Positions 24,647-34,286 of a stretch of 64,000 nt of DNA are shown in pieces. Numbering within the stretch: the stretch's first letter is position 1; each line of letters starts with the position of its first letter. The notes beneath the pieces were generated by a model. That model saw only the letters and a list, made by a program, of their open reading frames with translations, was not told the origin of the DNA and did no database searches. Made by a program: the position numbers and the translations under genes. The stretch is from Microbacterium arborescens (GTDB taxonomy: Bacteria; Actinomycetota; Actinomycetes; Actinomycetales; Microbacteriaceae): NCBI GenBank assembly GCA_003339645.1, contig QNUV01000099.1, positions 124,001-188,000 of the forward strand. Reading direction: 5' to 3'.

Positions 24647-27151
24647 TCAGCGAGCGGGCTGCGTGTGCCAGATGCGGTCGATGTAGTCGCGGATCGACCG
24701 ATCCGACGAGAAGAAGCCTGTTCGGGCGACGTTCAGGATGGCCGAGCGGGTCCAGGCATCGCGGTCGGCGTACGCGGCATCCACCCGCTCCTGGGCTGCG
24801 ATGTACGACGTGTAATCGGCCAGCACCATGAAGCGGTCGTCGTACATCAGGTTCGACACGACGGGCTCGAAGGTCGAGCGGTCGCCGTCCGAGAACGCGC
24901 CGGATCCGATGAGATCGAGCGCCCGGCGCAGTTCGTCGTCAGCCTGGGCGAACTCTCCCGGACGGTAGCCCGCGGCCCAGAGCTCCTCGACCTCGGGCTC
25001 GCTCATGCCGAACAGGAAGAAGTTGTCGTCACCGACGAGCTCGCGGATCTCCACGTTTGCGCCGTCATCGGTGCCGATAGTGAGCGCGCCGTTCAGGGCG
25101 AACTTCATGTTGCCCGTGCCCGAAGCCTCCTTGCCTGCGAGCGAGATCTGCTCGGACAGGTCGGCGGCAGGGATGACCCGCTCCGCGAGCGTGACGTTGT
25201 AGTTCGGCGGGAAGACGACCTTGAGGCGCCCCTCGAGGCGCGGGTCGTTGTTCACGACGGATCCGACGGCGTTGATGAGGTGGATGACCCGCTTGGCCAT
25301 CGCGTAGCCGGGAGCCGCCTTGGCACCGAAGATGAAAGTGCGCGGCTGCAGGTCGGACGCCGCCACCCGCCCCGACACGACCCGCTCGTAGAGCGTGACG
25401 ATGTGGAGCAGCTTGAGCGTCTGACGCTTGTACTCGTGCAGTCGCTTGACCATGACATCGAGCAGGTGGTCGTCGGCGATCTCGAAGCCGTCGCGCTTCA
25501 TCAGCACGTCGTTCAGGCGCCGCTTGTTCGCGGCCTTGACGCTGGCGAAGGCCGCGCGGAAATCGGGATCCTCGGCGTACGACTCGAGTTCGCGCAGCCG
25601 CTCGAGGTCGGTGAGCCAGCCGGTGCCGAGCGCGGCGGTGATGAGCTCGGACAGGTCGGGGTTCGCCAGACGCATGAACCGTCGCGGGGTCACGCCGTTC
25701 GTGACGTTCGTGAACTTCTCGGGCATCATCTCGTCGAACTGGTGCAGCACCTTCTCACGCAGCAGCTGCGAGTGGAGCTCGGCGACGCCGTTGACCTTCG
25801 ACCCGGCGACCGTCGCGAGGTAGGCCATGCGCACGGCCCGCTGCTCGGAGACGATGGACATGTCGCGCAGGCGCTGCTCGTCGTCGCCGAACCGCTCGCG
25901 CACGCGGAGCAGGAACTCGTCGTTGATGCGGTAGATGATCTCGAGGTGCCGCGGCAGCAGGCGACCGAGCAGATCGACCGACCAGACCTCGAGCGCCTCG
26001 GGCAGCAGGGTGTGACACGTGTAGGCGAAGCACTTCTGGGTGATGGCCCAGGCGGCATCCCAGTCGAGCTTCCGCTCGTCGACGAGCACGCGCATCATCT
26101 CGGGAACGGCGATGACGGGGTGGGTGTCGTTCAGCTGGAAGATCACGCGCTCAGGAAGATCCTCGAGATCGAAGTCTTCGGGCAGCACCTTCGTCATGTA
26201 GTCGGCGATGGATGCCGCGACGAAGAAGTACTGCTGCTGAAGGCGCAGCTCCTTGCCCTGCGGCGTGGAGTCCTCGGGGTACAGCACCTTGGAGATGTTC
26301 TCCGCGAACGTCTGCGCGCGCACCGCCTCGACGTAGTCGCCGCTGTTGAAGGTGCGCAGGTCGAAGGCCTTCGTGGCTTCGGCGCTCCACAGACGGAGGG
26401 TGTTCACCCGCCCGTTCTGGTAGCCGGGCACCATGTAGTTGTAGGGCACGGCGCGCACGCTCCAGGCCGGCACCCACCGGCTGCGGATGACGCCGTCGTC
26501 GTCGTAGGTCTCGGTGTGGCCGGCGAACGAGACGGTCTGCGCCGATTCGGGGTGACGGAACTCCCACGGCGAACCGAGCGCGAGCCAGGCATCCGGCTTC
26601 TCGATCTGCTCGCCGCCCCGGAAGACCTGGCGGAAGATGCCGTACTCGTATCGGATGCCGTACCCGATGCTCGGAACACTGAGGGTGGCGAGCGAGTCGA
26701 CGAAGCATGCAGCGAGGCGCCCGAGGCCGCCGTTGCCGAGGCCCGGCTCGACCTCGTGAGCGCGCATCGTGTCGATGTCGATGCCGCATGCGGCCAGCGC
26801 CTCGGTCGCGATCTCGGTCAACCCCGAGGCGAGCAGGTTGTTGTCGAGCTGACGCCCGAGGAGATACTCCGCCGACAGGTAGCAGACGGCCTTGCGCTGG
26901 TCCTCGCGCTGACGCCGCTGGTCCTCGAGCCACCGCGCGACGAGATAGTCGCGCACGGTGGCAGCGAGTGCCATGTACGTGTCGGTCTCGGTCGCCGACG
27001 ACAACGCGACACCGCGTTCCATGTTGAGGTTCAGCAGGAACTCGCGCACGAAACCGTCCACCGTCGCCGGAGGCGACGCCACCGGCGCAAGCGCCAGCGG
27101 GTGGGTCGCAGCGATCGTGCGGGAGCCGGAGGTCTTGTCGTTCTCGCTCAC
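24647..27151 (-). CDS. glgP: Glycogen/alpha-glucan phosphorylase
   Basis: PLP-dependent enzyme that releases glucose-1-phosphate from alpha-1,4-glucans. The 834 residues are full length for the GlgP/MalP family. The PLP lysine lies in EASGTGNMKFALNGAL near 680. Substrate loops GLGNGGLGRLAACFVDS and GYGIRYEYGIF are intact, and NVTNGVTPRRF is conserved. It starts with GTG. No other glycogen gene is adjacent. It probably mobilises stored glycogen. Confidence 0.97.
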   Translation of the reverse strand: MSENDKTSGSRTIAATHPLALAPVASPPATVDGFVREFLLNLNMERGVALSSATETDTYMALAATVRDYLVARWLEDQRRQREDQRKAVCYLSAEYLLGRQLDNNLLASGLTEIATEALAACGIDIDTMRAHEVEPGLGNGGLGRLAACFVDSLATLSVPSIGYGIRYEYGIFRQVFRGGEQIEKPDAWLALGSPWEFRHPESAQTVSFAGHTETYDDDGVIRSRWVPAWSVRAVPYNYMVPGYQNGRVNTLRLWSAEATKAFDLRTFNSGDYVEAVRAQTFAENISKVLYPEDSTPQGKELRLQQQYFFVAASIADYMTKVLPEDFDLEDLPERVIFQLNDTHPVIAVPEMMRVLVDERKLDWDAAWAITQKCFAYTCHTLLPEALEVWSVDLLGRLLPRHLEIIYRINDEFLLRVRERFGDDEQRLRDMSIVSEQRAVRMAYLATVAGSKVNGVAELHSQLLREKVLHQFDEMMPEKFTNVTNGVTPRRFMRLANPDLSELITAALGTGWLTDLERLRELESYAEDPDFRAAFASVKAANKRRLNDVLMKRDGFEIADDHLLDVMVKRLHEYKRQTLKLLHIVTLYERVVSGRVAASDLQPRTFIFGAKAAPGYAMAKRVIHLINAVGSVVNNDPRLEGRLKVVFPPNYNVTLAERVIPAADLSEQISLAGKEASGTGNMKFALNGALTIGTDDGANVEIRELVGDDNFFLFGMSEPEVEELWAAGYRPGEFAQADDELRRALDLIGSGAFSDGDRSTFEPVVSNLMYDDRFMVLADYTSYIAAQERVDAAYADRDAWTRSAILNVARTGFFSSDRSIRDYIDRIWHTQPAR

Positions 27152-27259
27152 GGTTCGAAACTACCCGTTCGATCGGAATCGCGTCGGGTCGTCAGGCGTC
27201 GACCGAGTGGAATTTACAGGAAGGTCATCGCCCGGTCACAGCCCGACGACGCCCGCCGA

Positions 27260-28249
27260 TCATTCCTGCGCGGCGCGGATCGTGGCGACCTGGTAGAGCG
27301 CGACGGATGCGGCGATACCGGCGTTGAGCGACTCGGTCGCCGACGAGATCGGGATCGAGACGACCTGGTCGCACGTCTCGGTCACCAGACGCGAGAGCCC
27401 CTTGCCCTCCGACCCGACGACGATGACGACCGGGCGGTCGGCGAGCTGCAGCGACGGCAGCTCGATGTCGCCGCCGCCATCGAGGCCGAGCACGAAGACG
27501 CCCTGCTTCTTGAACTCCTTGAGCGTGGTCGTCAGGTTCGGCGCGATCACGACCGGGATGCGCGCGGCCGCGCCGGCGCTGGTCTTCCACGCGGCCGAGT
27601 TGACGCCCGCCGAGCGGCGCTGGGGAACGATGACGCCCTGGCTGCCGAAGGCGGCGGCCGAGCGCATGATCGCGCCGAGGTTACGCGGGTCGGTGACACC
27701 GTCGAGCGCCACGAAGAGCGGGGTCTCCCCCGAGTCGATGACCTCTTCGAGCAGGTCCTGCGGGTGGCCGTACTCGTAGGGCGGCACCTTGATCGCGACG
27801 CCCTGGTGCACGCCGTCGAACCCGGCCATGCGGTCGAGCTCCTGGCGCGTGACCTCGAGCACCGGGATGCCGCGGTTCGTGGCGATCGACAGCATCTCCT
27901 TGACACGGTCGTCCATCTCGACGCGCTGGGCGATGTAGAAGGCCGTGGCGGGGATCTTGGCGCGCAGCGCCTCGAGCACGCTGTTGCGGCCGGTGACCGT
28001 CTCGGTGTCATCGCCCGACTTCGACTTCGGCGCCCGGTTCGCGCTGCCCTGGCGCTGCTGCGGCTTGCCACCGGCGGCGATGTAGCGCTCCTGAGCGGCC
28101 TTCCGCTTGCCCGCGGGGTGCCACGCGCGATCCTCGGCCTTCGGCGTCGGGCCGCGACCCTCGAGCGAGCGACGGTTCTTGCCGCCGGTGCCCTTGGTGG
28201 GGCCCTTCTTCTTGCCGCGTCCGGCGGACGGGTTTCCTGGCTTAGCCAC
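27260..28249 (-). CDS. rlmB: 23S rRNA (guanosine-2'-O)-methyltransferase RlmB
   Basis: A 329-residue SPOUT-class SAM-dependent methyltransferase modifying the ribosomal peptidyl-transferase region. A long basic N-terminal extension ([18 protein letters not shown]) precedes the substrate-binding domain ([15 protein letters not shown], about 84) and the knotted catalytic domain. The knot has [29 protein letters not shown] and [17 protein letters not shown]. The gene overlaps the end of cysS by 8 bases, so the two are coupled. The order rlmB-cysS-ispDF-carD on one strand matches mycobacteria. Confidence 0.95.
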   Translation of the reverse strand: MAKPGNPSAGRGKKKGPTKGTGGKNRRSLEGRGPTPKAEDRAWHPAGKRKAAQERYIAAGGKPQQRQGSANRAPKSKSGDDTETVTGRNSVLEALRAKIPATAFYIAQRVEMDDRVKEMLSIATNRGIPVLEVTRQELDRMAGFDGVHQGVAIKVPPYEYGHPQDLLEEVIDSGETPLFVALDGVTDPRNLGAIMRSAAAFGSQGVIVPQRRSAGVNSAAWKTSAGAAARIPVVIAPNLTTTLKEFKKQGVFVLGLDGGGDIELPSLQLADRPVVIVVGSEGKGLSRLVTETCDQVVSIPISSATESLNAGIAASVALYQVATIRAAQE

Positions 28250-29645
28250 GGTTCACACTCCAATGGGTCCCCTCGGGACCGTCTTCGAGGACGATGCCGG
28301 CCGCCGCGATCGCGTCGCGGATACGGTCGGCTGTCGTCCAGTCCTTGGTCGCGCGCGCTTCGGCGCGCTGGTCGATCATGGTGCGCACGAGCGCGTCGAG
28401 AGCGACGGTCTCGGCGTCGTCGCCGCGCGGCTCATCGGCGGCATCGAGCCCCAGCACGGCGAGCATCGCCGACACGGCTCCCACCGCGGCGGAGACCGCG
28501 TCGTGGTCGCCCTCGTCGAGCGCGGTGTTGCCCGCCCGGACGGTCTCGTGCAGCACGGCGAGCGCCTGCGGGACGGCCAGGTCGTCGTCCATCGCGGATG
28601 CGAAGGCGACGGGCACGTCCTCATCCCGACCGGCCGATCCCCCGGGCAGCACGCGAGCGGCGCGCTGCAGGAACGAACGGATGCGGCCGAGCGCGGCCTC
28701 GGCCTCGTCGAAGCTCGCCGGCGTCAGGTCGAGGCTCGACCGGTAGTGGGCGGCGCCGAGCGCATACCGGACGACACGGGGGTCGCGCTCGCGCAGCACG
28801 TCGTCGGCGAGCAGGAAATTGCCGAGCGACTTCGACATCTTCTGGTCGCCGACGGTGACGAGGCCGTTGTGCACCCAGTAGCGCGCGAAGGCGTCACCCG
28901 CCGCCGTCGACTGGGCGAGCTCGTTCTCGTGGTGCGGGAAGCGCAGGTCGAGTCCGCCGCCGTGGATGTCGAACTCGCCGCCGAGGTAGCGCCGGCTCAT
29001 CGCCGAGCACTCGATGTGCCACCCGGGACGGCCGTGCCCCCAGGGGGAGCTCCAGGCGGCATCCGACGGCTCCTCCGGCTTGGCACCCTTCCACAGGGCG
29101 AAGTCGCGCGGATCGCGCTTGCCCCGGGGGTCGGCGTCGGCCGCGGCCTCCATCGCGTCGAGCGACTGGCGGGTCAACGAGCCGTACTCGGGCCACGACC
29201 GCACATCGAAGTACACGTCTCCCGAGCCGTCGGGGGCCGCGTAGGCGTGGCCACGCTCGATGAGGGTCTCGATGAGCTCGATCATCTGCGGAACGGATGC
29301 CGTGGCGCGCGGCTCATAGGTCGGCGCCAGCACACCCACGGCCGCGTAGGCACGGGTGAACTCGAGCTCGATCCGGTACGCGAGCGCCCACCACGGCTCG
29401 GCATCCGTCGCGTTGGCGAGGATCTTGTCGTCGATGTCGGTGACGTTGCGGACGAACGTCACCCGTCCGTGCCGGTACTCGAGCCAGCGGCGGAGGATGT
29501 CGAAGCCGACCGCCGCGCGGACATGACCGATGTGCGGACCGGACTGCACCGTCGGACCGCAGACGTAGACCGTGACGTTCGACGGGTCGCGCGGCGCGAA
29601 ATCGCGCAGCGCCTGCGCGCGGGTGTCGTAGAGGCGAACGGTCAC
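28242..29645 (-). CDS. cysS: Cysteinyl-tRNA synthetase
   Basis: Class I aminoacyl-tRNA synthetase charging tRNA-Cys. 467 residues. The signature HIGH is at 38-41 (GPHIGHVRA), and KMSKS near 270 ([11 protein letters not shown]). Zinc ligands are the Cys in YVCGPTVQ, the Cys in WHIECSAM and the HHENE segment. It starts with GTG. Essential housekeeping gene, first of the coupled cysS-rlmB pair. Confidence 0.98.
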   Translation of the reverse strand: MTVRLYDTRAQALRDFAPRDPSNVTVYVCGPTVQSGPHIGHVRAAVGFDILRRWLEYRHGRVTFVRNVTDIDDKILANATDAEPWWALAYRIELEFTRAYAAVGVLAPTYEPRATASVPQMIELIETLIERGHAYAAPDGSGDVYFDVRSWPEYGSLTRQSLDAMEAAADADPRGKRDPRDFALWKGAKPEEPSDAAWSSPWGHGRPGWHIECSAMSRRYLGGEFDIHGGGLDLRFPHHENELAQSTAAGDAFARYWVHNGLVTVGDQKMSKSLGNFLLADDVLRERDPRVVRYALGAAHYRSSLDLTPASFDEAEAALGRIRSFLQRAARVLPGGSAGRDEDVPVAFASAMDDDLAVPQALAVLHETVRAGNTALDEGDHDAVSAAVGAVSAMLAVLGLDAADEPRGDDAETVALDALVRTMIDQRAEARATKDWTTADRIRDAIAAAGIVLEDGPEGTHWSVNRG

Positions 29646-29717
29646 TGCACCAGCCTACCGGCGGGGCGCCGCGCCGCCGTGGCATGAGCGTGCCCCGAGA
29701 CGCGGTAGAACTGGAGG

Positions 29718-30647
29718 GTGCTGCCCGTGATCGCCGTCCTCGTCGCAGCGGTGCTGTTCGGCACGACCGGCACCGCGCAGGCACTCGGCCCCGACGACAC
29801 GACGCCGCTCGGTGTCGGAGCGGCCCGCCTCATCGTCGGGGGCACGGCGCTCGCGGCCGTCGGCCTGTCGATCGGTGCCCGCCGACAGCGCGCTCGCATC
29901 GCGCGCGACGGCATCCGCCCGGTCGGAGGTCCGCGCGCTGTCGCCCTCATGGCGCTGACCGGACTGTGCCTCGCGCTCTATCAGCCGCTGTTCTTCCTCG
30001 GCACGGCGCGCAACGGTGTCGCCGTGGGGACGGTCATCGCGCTCGGATCCGCCCCGGTGCTCGCGGGACTGCTGGAGTGGGCCCTCACACGGCGGCGGCC
30101 GACGTCGTCGTGGATGACCGCGACGGCGCTGGCCACGGCCGGAGTCGCCCTGCTCGCCGTCGCGGGCGGCGGCTCGGCAGGGGCCGACGGTCTCGGCGTC
30201 CTGGGGTCGCTGGGGGCGGGTGCCTCGTTCGCGATCATCGCCAATGCGCAGCGGCGGCTGATCTCCGGCGGATGGGACGCTTTCACCGTCTCGGGTGCGA
30301 TGGGCGCCGGCGCAGCCGTGTGCGGCGCCGCGATGCTGCCGTTGACCGACATGCGGTGGCTCACCGAGCCGCGCGGCTGGGTCATGGCGCTCTGGCTGGG
30401 CGTGGCGACGGTCGCGCTGGCGTACGCGCTGTTCACGTGGGGGCTCGGCGGCTTGAGCGCGGCGACCGCAGCCACCCTCACCCTCGCCGAGCCGCTGACA
30501 GCGAGCCTGCTCGGCGTCATCCTGCTGGGTGAGCGCCTCGCTCCGCTGGCGCTCGTGGGACTCGCCGTGCTCGCCGCCGGCCTCGTGCTGCTGGCCGTCA
30601 CCTCGCGCTCCCGCCGCAACCCCGCCCCGACACCCGTGGAGGCCTGA
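29718..30647 (+). CDS. EamA/DMT-family transporter
   Basis: A 309-residue inner-membrane protein with about ten helices in two EamA repeats. The first begins VIAVLVAAVLFGTTGTAQAL, with YQPLFFLGTARNGVAVG and LGSAPVLAGLLEW. The second ends AATLTLAEPLTASLLGVILLGERL. It is probably a metabolite exporter; the substrate is unknown. It starts with GTG, preceded by GGAG. The next gene (an acetyltransferase) begins 1 base after its stop, so they form a unit. Confidence 0.9.
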   Translation: MLPVIAVLVAAVLFGTTGTAQALGPDDTTPLGVGAARLIVGGTALAAVGLSIGARRQRARIARDGIRPVGGPRAVALMALTGLCLALYQPLFFLGTARNGVAVGTVIALGSAPVLAGLLEWALTRRRPTSSWMTATALATAGVALLAVAGGGSAGADGLGVLGSLGAGASFAIIANAQRRLISGGWDAFTVSGAMGAGAAVCGAAMLPLTDMRWLTEPRGWVMALWLGVATVALAYALFTWGLGGLSAATAATLTLAEPLTASLLGVILLGERLAPLALVGLAVLAAGLVLLAVTSRSRRNPAPTPVEA

Positions 30648-30648
30648 C

Positions 30649-31131
30649 ATGGCGGGATCCGTCACGATCGTCCGAGACGACCTCACCGGCGCCGCGACCC
30701 GCGGTCTGCTCGCCGCCCACCTCGCGGGCATGCTCGCCAACACGCCGGTCGAGAGCGTGCACGCCCTCGACCTGACCGCGCTGCAGCATCCGTCCGTCCG
30801 GGTGTACTCGGCCTGGGTCGGAGACGAGATCGCCGCTGTCGGCGCGTACAGGGCTTTCGACGGCGACCGCGCGGAGATCAAGTCCATGCGCGTCGCCGAC
30901 GGGTTCCTCGGGCGCGGCTTGGGGCGCGCGATGCTGCAGCACCTCGAGCGGGAGGCCCGGGATGCCGGCATCCGCTCGCTCTGGCTCGAGACCGGCTCCG
31001 GCCCCGACTTCGTCGCCGCGCGGAGTCTGTACGAGAGCGCCGGCTTCTCGTACTGCCCGCCGTTCGGCGACTACTCCCCCGACCCGCTGTCGGTGTTCAT
31101 GACGCGCGACCTCGAGGCAGCGCCCCGCTGA
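30649..31131 (+). CDS. GNAT-family N-acetyltransferase
   Basis: 160 residues with the GNAT fold. The acetyl-CoA loop VADGFLGRGLGRAMLQHLERE fits Q/RxxGxG/A, and YESAGFSYCPPFGDY is near the end. The sequence resembles the yeast YOL/PhnO-like group acting on small amines, but the substrate is unknown. GGAGG precedes the ATG. It is coupled to the EamA exporter upstream, a common pairing for detoxification or export. Confidence 0.92.
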   Translation: MAGSVTIVRDDLTGAATRGLLAAHLAGMLANTPVESVHALDLTALQHPSVRVYSAWVGDEIAAVGAYRAFDGDRAEIKSMRVADGFLGRGLGRAMLQHLEREARDAGIRSLWLETGSGPDFVAARSLYESAGFSYCPPFGDYSPDPLSVFMTRDLEAAPR

Positions 31132-31140
31132 GCCTCAGCG
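31126..31140. terminator. Small palindrome spanning two convergent stop codons
   Basis: CGCTGA, GCC, TCAGCG. It includes the stop of the acetyltransferase gene and of ispDF. It is short and has no T-run. Confidence 0.35.
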
Positions 31141-32316
31141 GATGCGGTAGACGAGGGCGACCGCGGTAGCGGAGACCCCTTCGCCGGCGCCGGTGAACCC
31201 GAGCCCGTCGGTCGTCGTGGCCGCGACGGAGACCGGCGCGCCGAGCGCCTGCGTCAGCAGCGCCTCGGCCTCGGCGCGGCGCGGCGCGAACCGCGGCCGG
31301 TTGGCCTGCACCTGCACCGAGACGTTTCCGATCGCGTAGCCGGCCTCGGCCACGAGCTCGCGCACGCGCCGCAGGAAGACGATGCCCGCGGCCCCCGCGT
31401 ACTCGGGACGGTCGACCCCGAAGTGGGTGCCGATGTCGCCCAGGCCGGCGGCCGCGAGCACCGCGTCGACGATCGCGTGAGCGACCGCGTCGCCGTCCGA
31501 GTGGCCGCGCAGCCCGGGTTCGCCGGGCCACTCCAGTCCCGCCAGGCGCAGCGCCCCGTCGCCTCCGAACGCGTGGACGTCGGTGCCGATGCCGACGAGC
31601 GGGACCACGGATGCCGCCGCGGCGGTGGGCCGCAGCAGGTGACGCGCCCGGTCGAGGTCGGCGGGCGTGGTGATCTTGAACGACAGGTCATCGCCCGCGA
31701 CGGTGTGCACGGGGTGACCGGCGGCCGCGAACAGCGCGGTGTCGTCGGTGAACTCCTCGGCCGCCGTAGCGTACGCGGATTCGAGGAGTGCCCGAGGAAA
31801 CCCCTGGGGCGTCTGCGCTGCGGCCAGCGGAGCGCGATCGACAGCCTCGTCGACCGCGGCACCGGTCACGCGTTTGAGCGTGTCGACGACGGGGCGCACC
31901 GGCACGACTCCGGCGCCCGAGCGATCCACCTCGGCGATCACCCGTTCGAACACGTCCGGCGGGGTCAGCGCACGGGCGGCGTCGTGGACGAGGACGGTCT
32001 CGACGTCGGCCCACAGGGCCGCGAGTCCCGCGGCGACCGACTGCTGCCGCGTCTGGCCCCCGACGACGACCGAGACGAGGTCGGAGCGATCGCCGAATGC
32101 CGCCTCAGCCTCGGTGCGGGCGTCGCCCTCGCGTCCGGCGGGCGCCACGATCACGACCTGAGCGGTCGGTGCCGCGGCAACGCCGTCGAGGGCGTGCCTC
32201 AGGATCGAGTGCTCGTCGATCCCGACGAACGCCTTCGGAGCCCCGGCCGAGAGCCGTGTTCCGGAACCGGCCGCTACGACGACGACCGCGACGCGCGGAA
32301 CGGGGATGATGCCCAC
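31135..32316 (-). CDS. ispDF: Bifunctional IspD-IspF (MEP pathway)
   Basis: A 393-residue fusion of two non-adjacent MEP-pathway enzymes for isoprenoid precursors. Residues about 8-232 are IspD (MEP cytidylyltransferase): VVVAAGSGTRLSAGAPKAF, VHDAARAL, TPQGFPRALL. Residues about 240-393 are IspF (MEcPP synthase): the metal-binding GIGTDVHAFG, LRGHSDGDAVAHAIVDA and GDIGTHFG. Many actinomycetes have separate adjacent genes; here the linker is only a few residues. It starts with GTG. It lies just after carD on the same strand. Confidence 0.96.
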   Translation of the reverse strand: MGIIPVPRVAVVVVAAGSGTRLSAGAPKAFVGIDEHSILRHALDGVAAAPTAQVVIVAPAGREGDARTEAEAAFGDRSDLVSVVVGGQTRQQSVAAGLAALWADVETVLVHDAARALTPPDVFERVIAEVDRSGAGVVPVRPVVDTLKRVTGAAVDEAVDRAPLAAAQTPQGFPRALLESAYATAAEEFTDDTALFAAAGHPVHTVAGDDLSFKITTPADLDRARHLLRPTAAAASVVPLVGIGTDVHAFGGDGALRLAGLEWPGEPGLRGHSDGDAVAHAIVDAVLAAAGLGDIGTHFGVDRPEYAGAAGIVFLRRVRELVAEAGYAIGNVSVQVQANRPRFAPRRAEAEALLTQALGAPVSVAATTTDGLGFTGAGEGVSATAVALVYRIR

Positions 32317-32338
32317 GGCAGCGGATGCCGAGACAGAC

Positions 32339-32821
32339 TCAGGAAGCGAGGACCTCGTCGAGGACGCCCGAAGCGTGGTCCTCGTCGGCCTTGAGCGCCA
32401 GTGCGATCTCGGACACGAGGATCTGGCGCGCCTTCGCGAGCATGCGCTTCTCGCCAGCGGACAGGCCGCGGTCCTGATCGCGACGCCACAGGTCGCGCAC
32501 GACTTCGCTCACCTTGATGACGTCGCCCGAGGCGAGCTTCTCGAGGTTGGCCTTGTACCGACGCGACCAGTTGGTCGGCTCTTCGGTGAAAGGGGCACGC
32601 AGGACGTCGAACACGCGCTCGAGCCCGTCCTTGCCGATGACGTCGCGAACGCCGACCAGGTCGACGTTGTCAGCCGGGACCTCGATGATGAGGTCTCCCT
32701 GGGTGACGTTGAGCTTCAGGTATTTCTTCGTCTCGCCCTTGATGATCCGGTCCTTGACCTCGATGATCGTGGCTGCCCCGTGGTGGGGGTAGACGACGGT
32801 TTCGCCAACCTCAAAAAGCAT
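32339..32821 (-). CDS. carD: CarD-family RNA polymerase-binding regulator
   Basis: 160 residues. The N-terminal Tudor-like RNA polymerase beta-interaction domain ([20 protein letters not shown]) is followed by a helical DNA-binding domain with the conserved Trp that wedges into the promoter bubble ([23 protein letters not shown]). CarD stabilises open complexes at rRNA and many other promoters in actinobacteria. The frame opens further upstream; the ATG at 32821 matches the family start and has AAGGG about 11 bases before it. Confidence 0.97.
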   Translation of the reverse strand: MLFEVGETVVYPHHGAATIIEVKDRIIKGETKKYLKLNVTQGDLIIEVPADNVDLVGVRDVIGKDGLERVFDVLRAPFTEEPTNWSRRYKANLEKLASGDVIKVSEVVRDLWRRDQDRGLSAGEKRMLAKARQILVSEIALALKADEDHASGVLDEVLAS

Positions 32822-32976
32822 GGAGTTATATCCCTTCGGCAACATCCAGGATAACACAGGGGGCATACAGTAAGGTTTGCCGCCGCTTATACCCCGCGGC
32901 ATCCGAGGGGTGTCGGCACGTCGGCCCCGTCACCCTTAGACTTCTGAAGACGCCCGTCTGCCTGCCTGGAGGATCC

Positions 32977-33510
32977 GTGAAACTGCGAATCGTCGCTTCG
33001 ATTGCCGTGGGCGCCGCCCTGACCCTGGGGGCCACCGGCTGCAGCATGATCTCGCCGCAGGCGACGACCATCGACTTCTCCGCCTCGGACGGCGTGAACA
33101 TCCCGCCCTCCGGCCCGCTCGACGTCCGCAACGCGATGGTCATCGCCGACGAATCCGGCACCGCGGGCAACTTCCTCGCCGCCATCGTCAACCCCACCGA
33201 CGAGGACCACACGCTCATCTTCGGCTTCGGCGAGACCACGACCACCCTGAAGGTGCCGGCGCGCGACAGCATCAGCCTGGGCGTCGACGGCAACAAGCCG
33301 ATCCTGCTCGAGGACATCGACACCATGCCCGGTGCGACCCTGCCGATGTCGTTCCAGTCGGGAGACGCCGAGGGCGTGCGCATCGACGTGCCCGTCCTCG
33401 ACGGCACGCTCCCGTACTACACGGAGTACGTGCCGCTCGAGGCGACGACCCCGTCGGCGACCCCCACTCCGTCCACCACCCCCACCCCGTCGGCGACTCC
33501 GACCCCGTGA
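32977..33510 (+). CDS. Secreted lipoprotein with TP/SP-rich tail
   Basis: 177 residues from a GTG start. A signal peptide with lipobox (ALTLGATGC, Cys about 22) anchors it outside the membrane. The mature part has LDVRNAMVIADESGTAGNFLAAIVNPTDEDHTL, a small beta-sandwich-like pattern seen in conserved actinobacterial lipoproteins of unknown role. The tail TPSATPTPSTTPTPSATPTP is a low-complexity, probably wall-spanning or glycosylated segment. It is divergent from carD. Confidence 0.85.
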   Translation: MKLRIVASIAVGAALTLGATGCSMISPQATTIDFSASDGVNIPPSGPLDVRNAMVIADESGTAGNFLAAIVNPTDEDHTLIFGFGETTTTLKVPARDSISLGVDGNKPILLEDIDTMPGATLPMSFQSGDAEGVRIDVPVLDGTLPYYTEYVPLEATTPSATPTPSTTPTPSATPTP

Positions 33511-33526
33511 CGGCCCTACGCATCTG

Positions 33527-33571
33527 ACGTGATGAGGGGCCCGGCGACGATCGCCGGGCCCCTCATCACGT
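33527..33571. terminator. Very strong bidirectional terminator (21-bp perfect stem)
   Basis: The arms 33527-33547 and 33551-33571 are perfectly complementary over 21 bp around a CGA loop, and lie between the convergent lipoprotein and regX3 genes. It is the strongest hairpin in the window. Confidence 0.9.
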
Positions 33572-33602
33572 CTTCGCGGCTTCCTCCTCGCCGCGAGCGA
33601 GC

Positions 33603-34286
33603 TCAGCCCTCGAAGCGATATCCGAGTCCGCGCACGGTGAGCAGCATCGACGGCCGGCCCGGGTCGGCCTCGATGCGGGAGCGGATGCGCTTGATGTGCA
33701 CATCGAGGGTCTTCGTGTCGCCGAAGTAGTCGCTCCCCCACACGCGGTCGATGAGCTGACCGCGTGTCATCACTCGGCCTGCGTTACGCATCAGGACCTC
33801 GAGCAGCTCGAACTCCTTCAGCGGCATGTTGATCTCGCCGCCGTCGACGGCCACCGTGTGTCGGTCGAGATCGATCGTCACACGGCCACCGGCGAGCACG
33901 CGCTCGTCGACGTCGACCTCGGCGGTCGCGGCCCGCCGCAGCACAGCCCTCATGCGAGCGAGCAGCTCGCGCGACGAGTACGGCTTGGTGACGTAGTCGT
34001 CGGCGCCGAGCTCGAGCCCGACCACGATGTCGACTTCGGAGTCCTTGGCGGTCAGCATGATGATGGGCGTCTTCGACGTCGTCCGGATGATGCGGCACAC
34101 CTCGGTTCCCGGCATCCCGGGAAGCATCAGGTCGAGCAGCACGATGTCGGCCCCGCGCGACTCGAACGCCTCGAGGGCGGCGGGTCCGTCCTCGGCGATC
34201 TCGACCTCGAAGCCCTCCCGTCGCAGCAGGTACGCCAGCGGGTCGGCGAGGTCGGGCTCATCCTCCACGAGCAGGACACGAGTCAT
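33603..34286 (-). CDS. regX3: Response regulator RegX3 (OmpR family)
   Basis: 227 residues. The receiver domain has the phospho-acceptor Asp52 (IVLLDLMLPG), the acidic pair EDE (8-10), T79 and K101 (VTKPYS). The winged-helix DNA-binding domain (about 130-227) ends with TLDVHIKRIRSRIEADPG and TVRGLGYRFEG. RegX3 is the phosphate-starvation regulator of mycobacteria. The ATG overlaps the senX3 stop (ATGA). The tandem PHO box upstream of pstS in this same window is its likely target. Confidence 0.95.
   Translation of the reverse strand: MTRVLLVEDEPDLADPLAYLLRREGFEVEIAEDGPAALEAFESRGADIVLLDLMLPGMPGTEVCRIIRTTSKTPIIMLTAKDSEVDIVVGLELGADDYVTKPYSSRELLARMRAVLRRAATAEVDVDERVLAGGRVTIDLDRHTVAVDGGEINMPLKEFELLEVLMRNAGRVMTRGQLIDRVWGSDYFGDTKTLDVHIKRIRSRIEADPGRPSMLLTVRGLGYRFEG

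Noticed and set aside
24572-28858. A very long plus-strand open frame (over 1400 codons)
   Set aside because: It lies antisense to glgP, rlmB and cysS, whose products are unmistakable. Its translation is Arg/Val/Glu-rich without any domain, a common artefact in GC-rich DNA.
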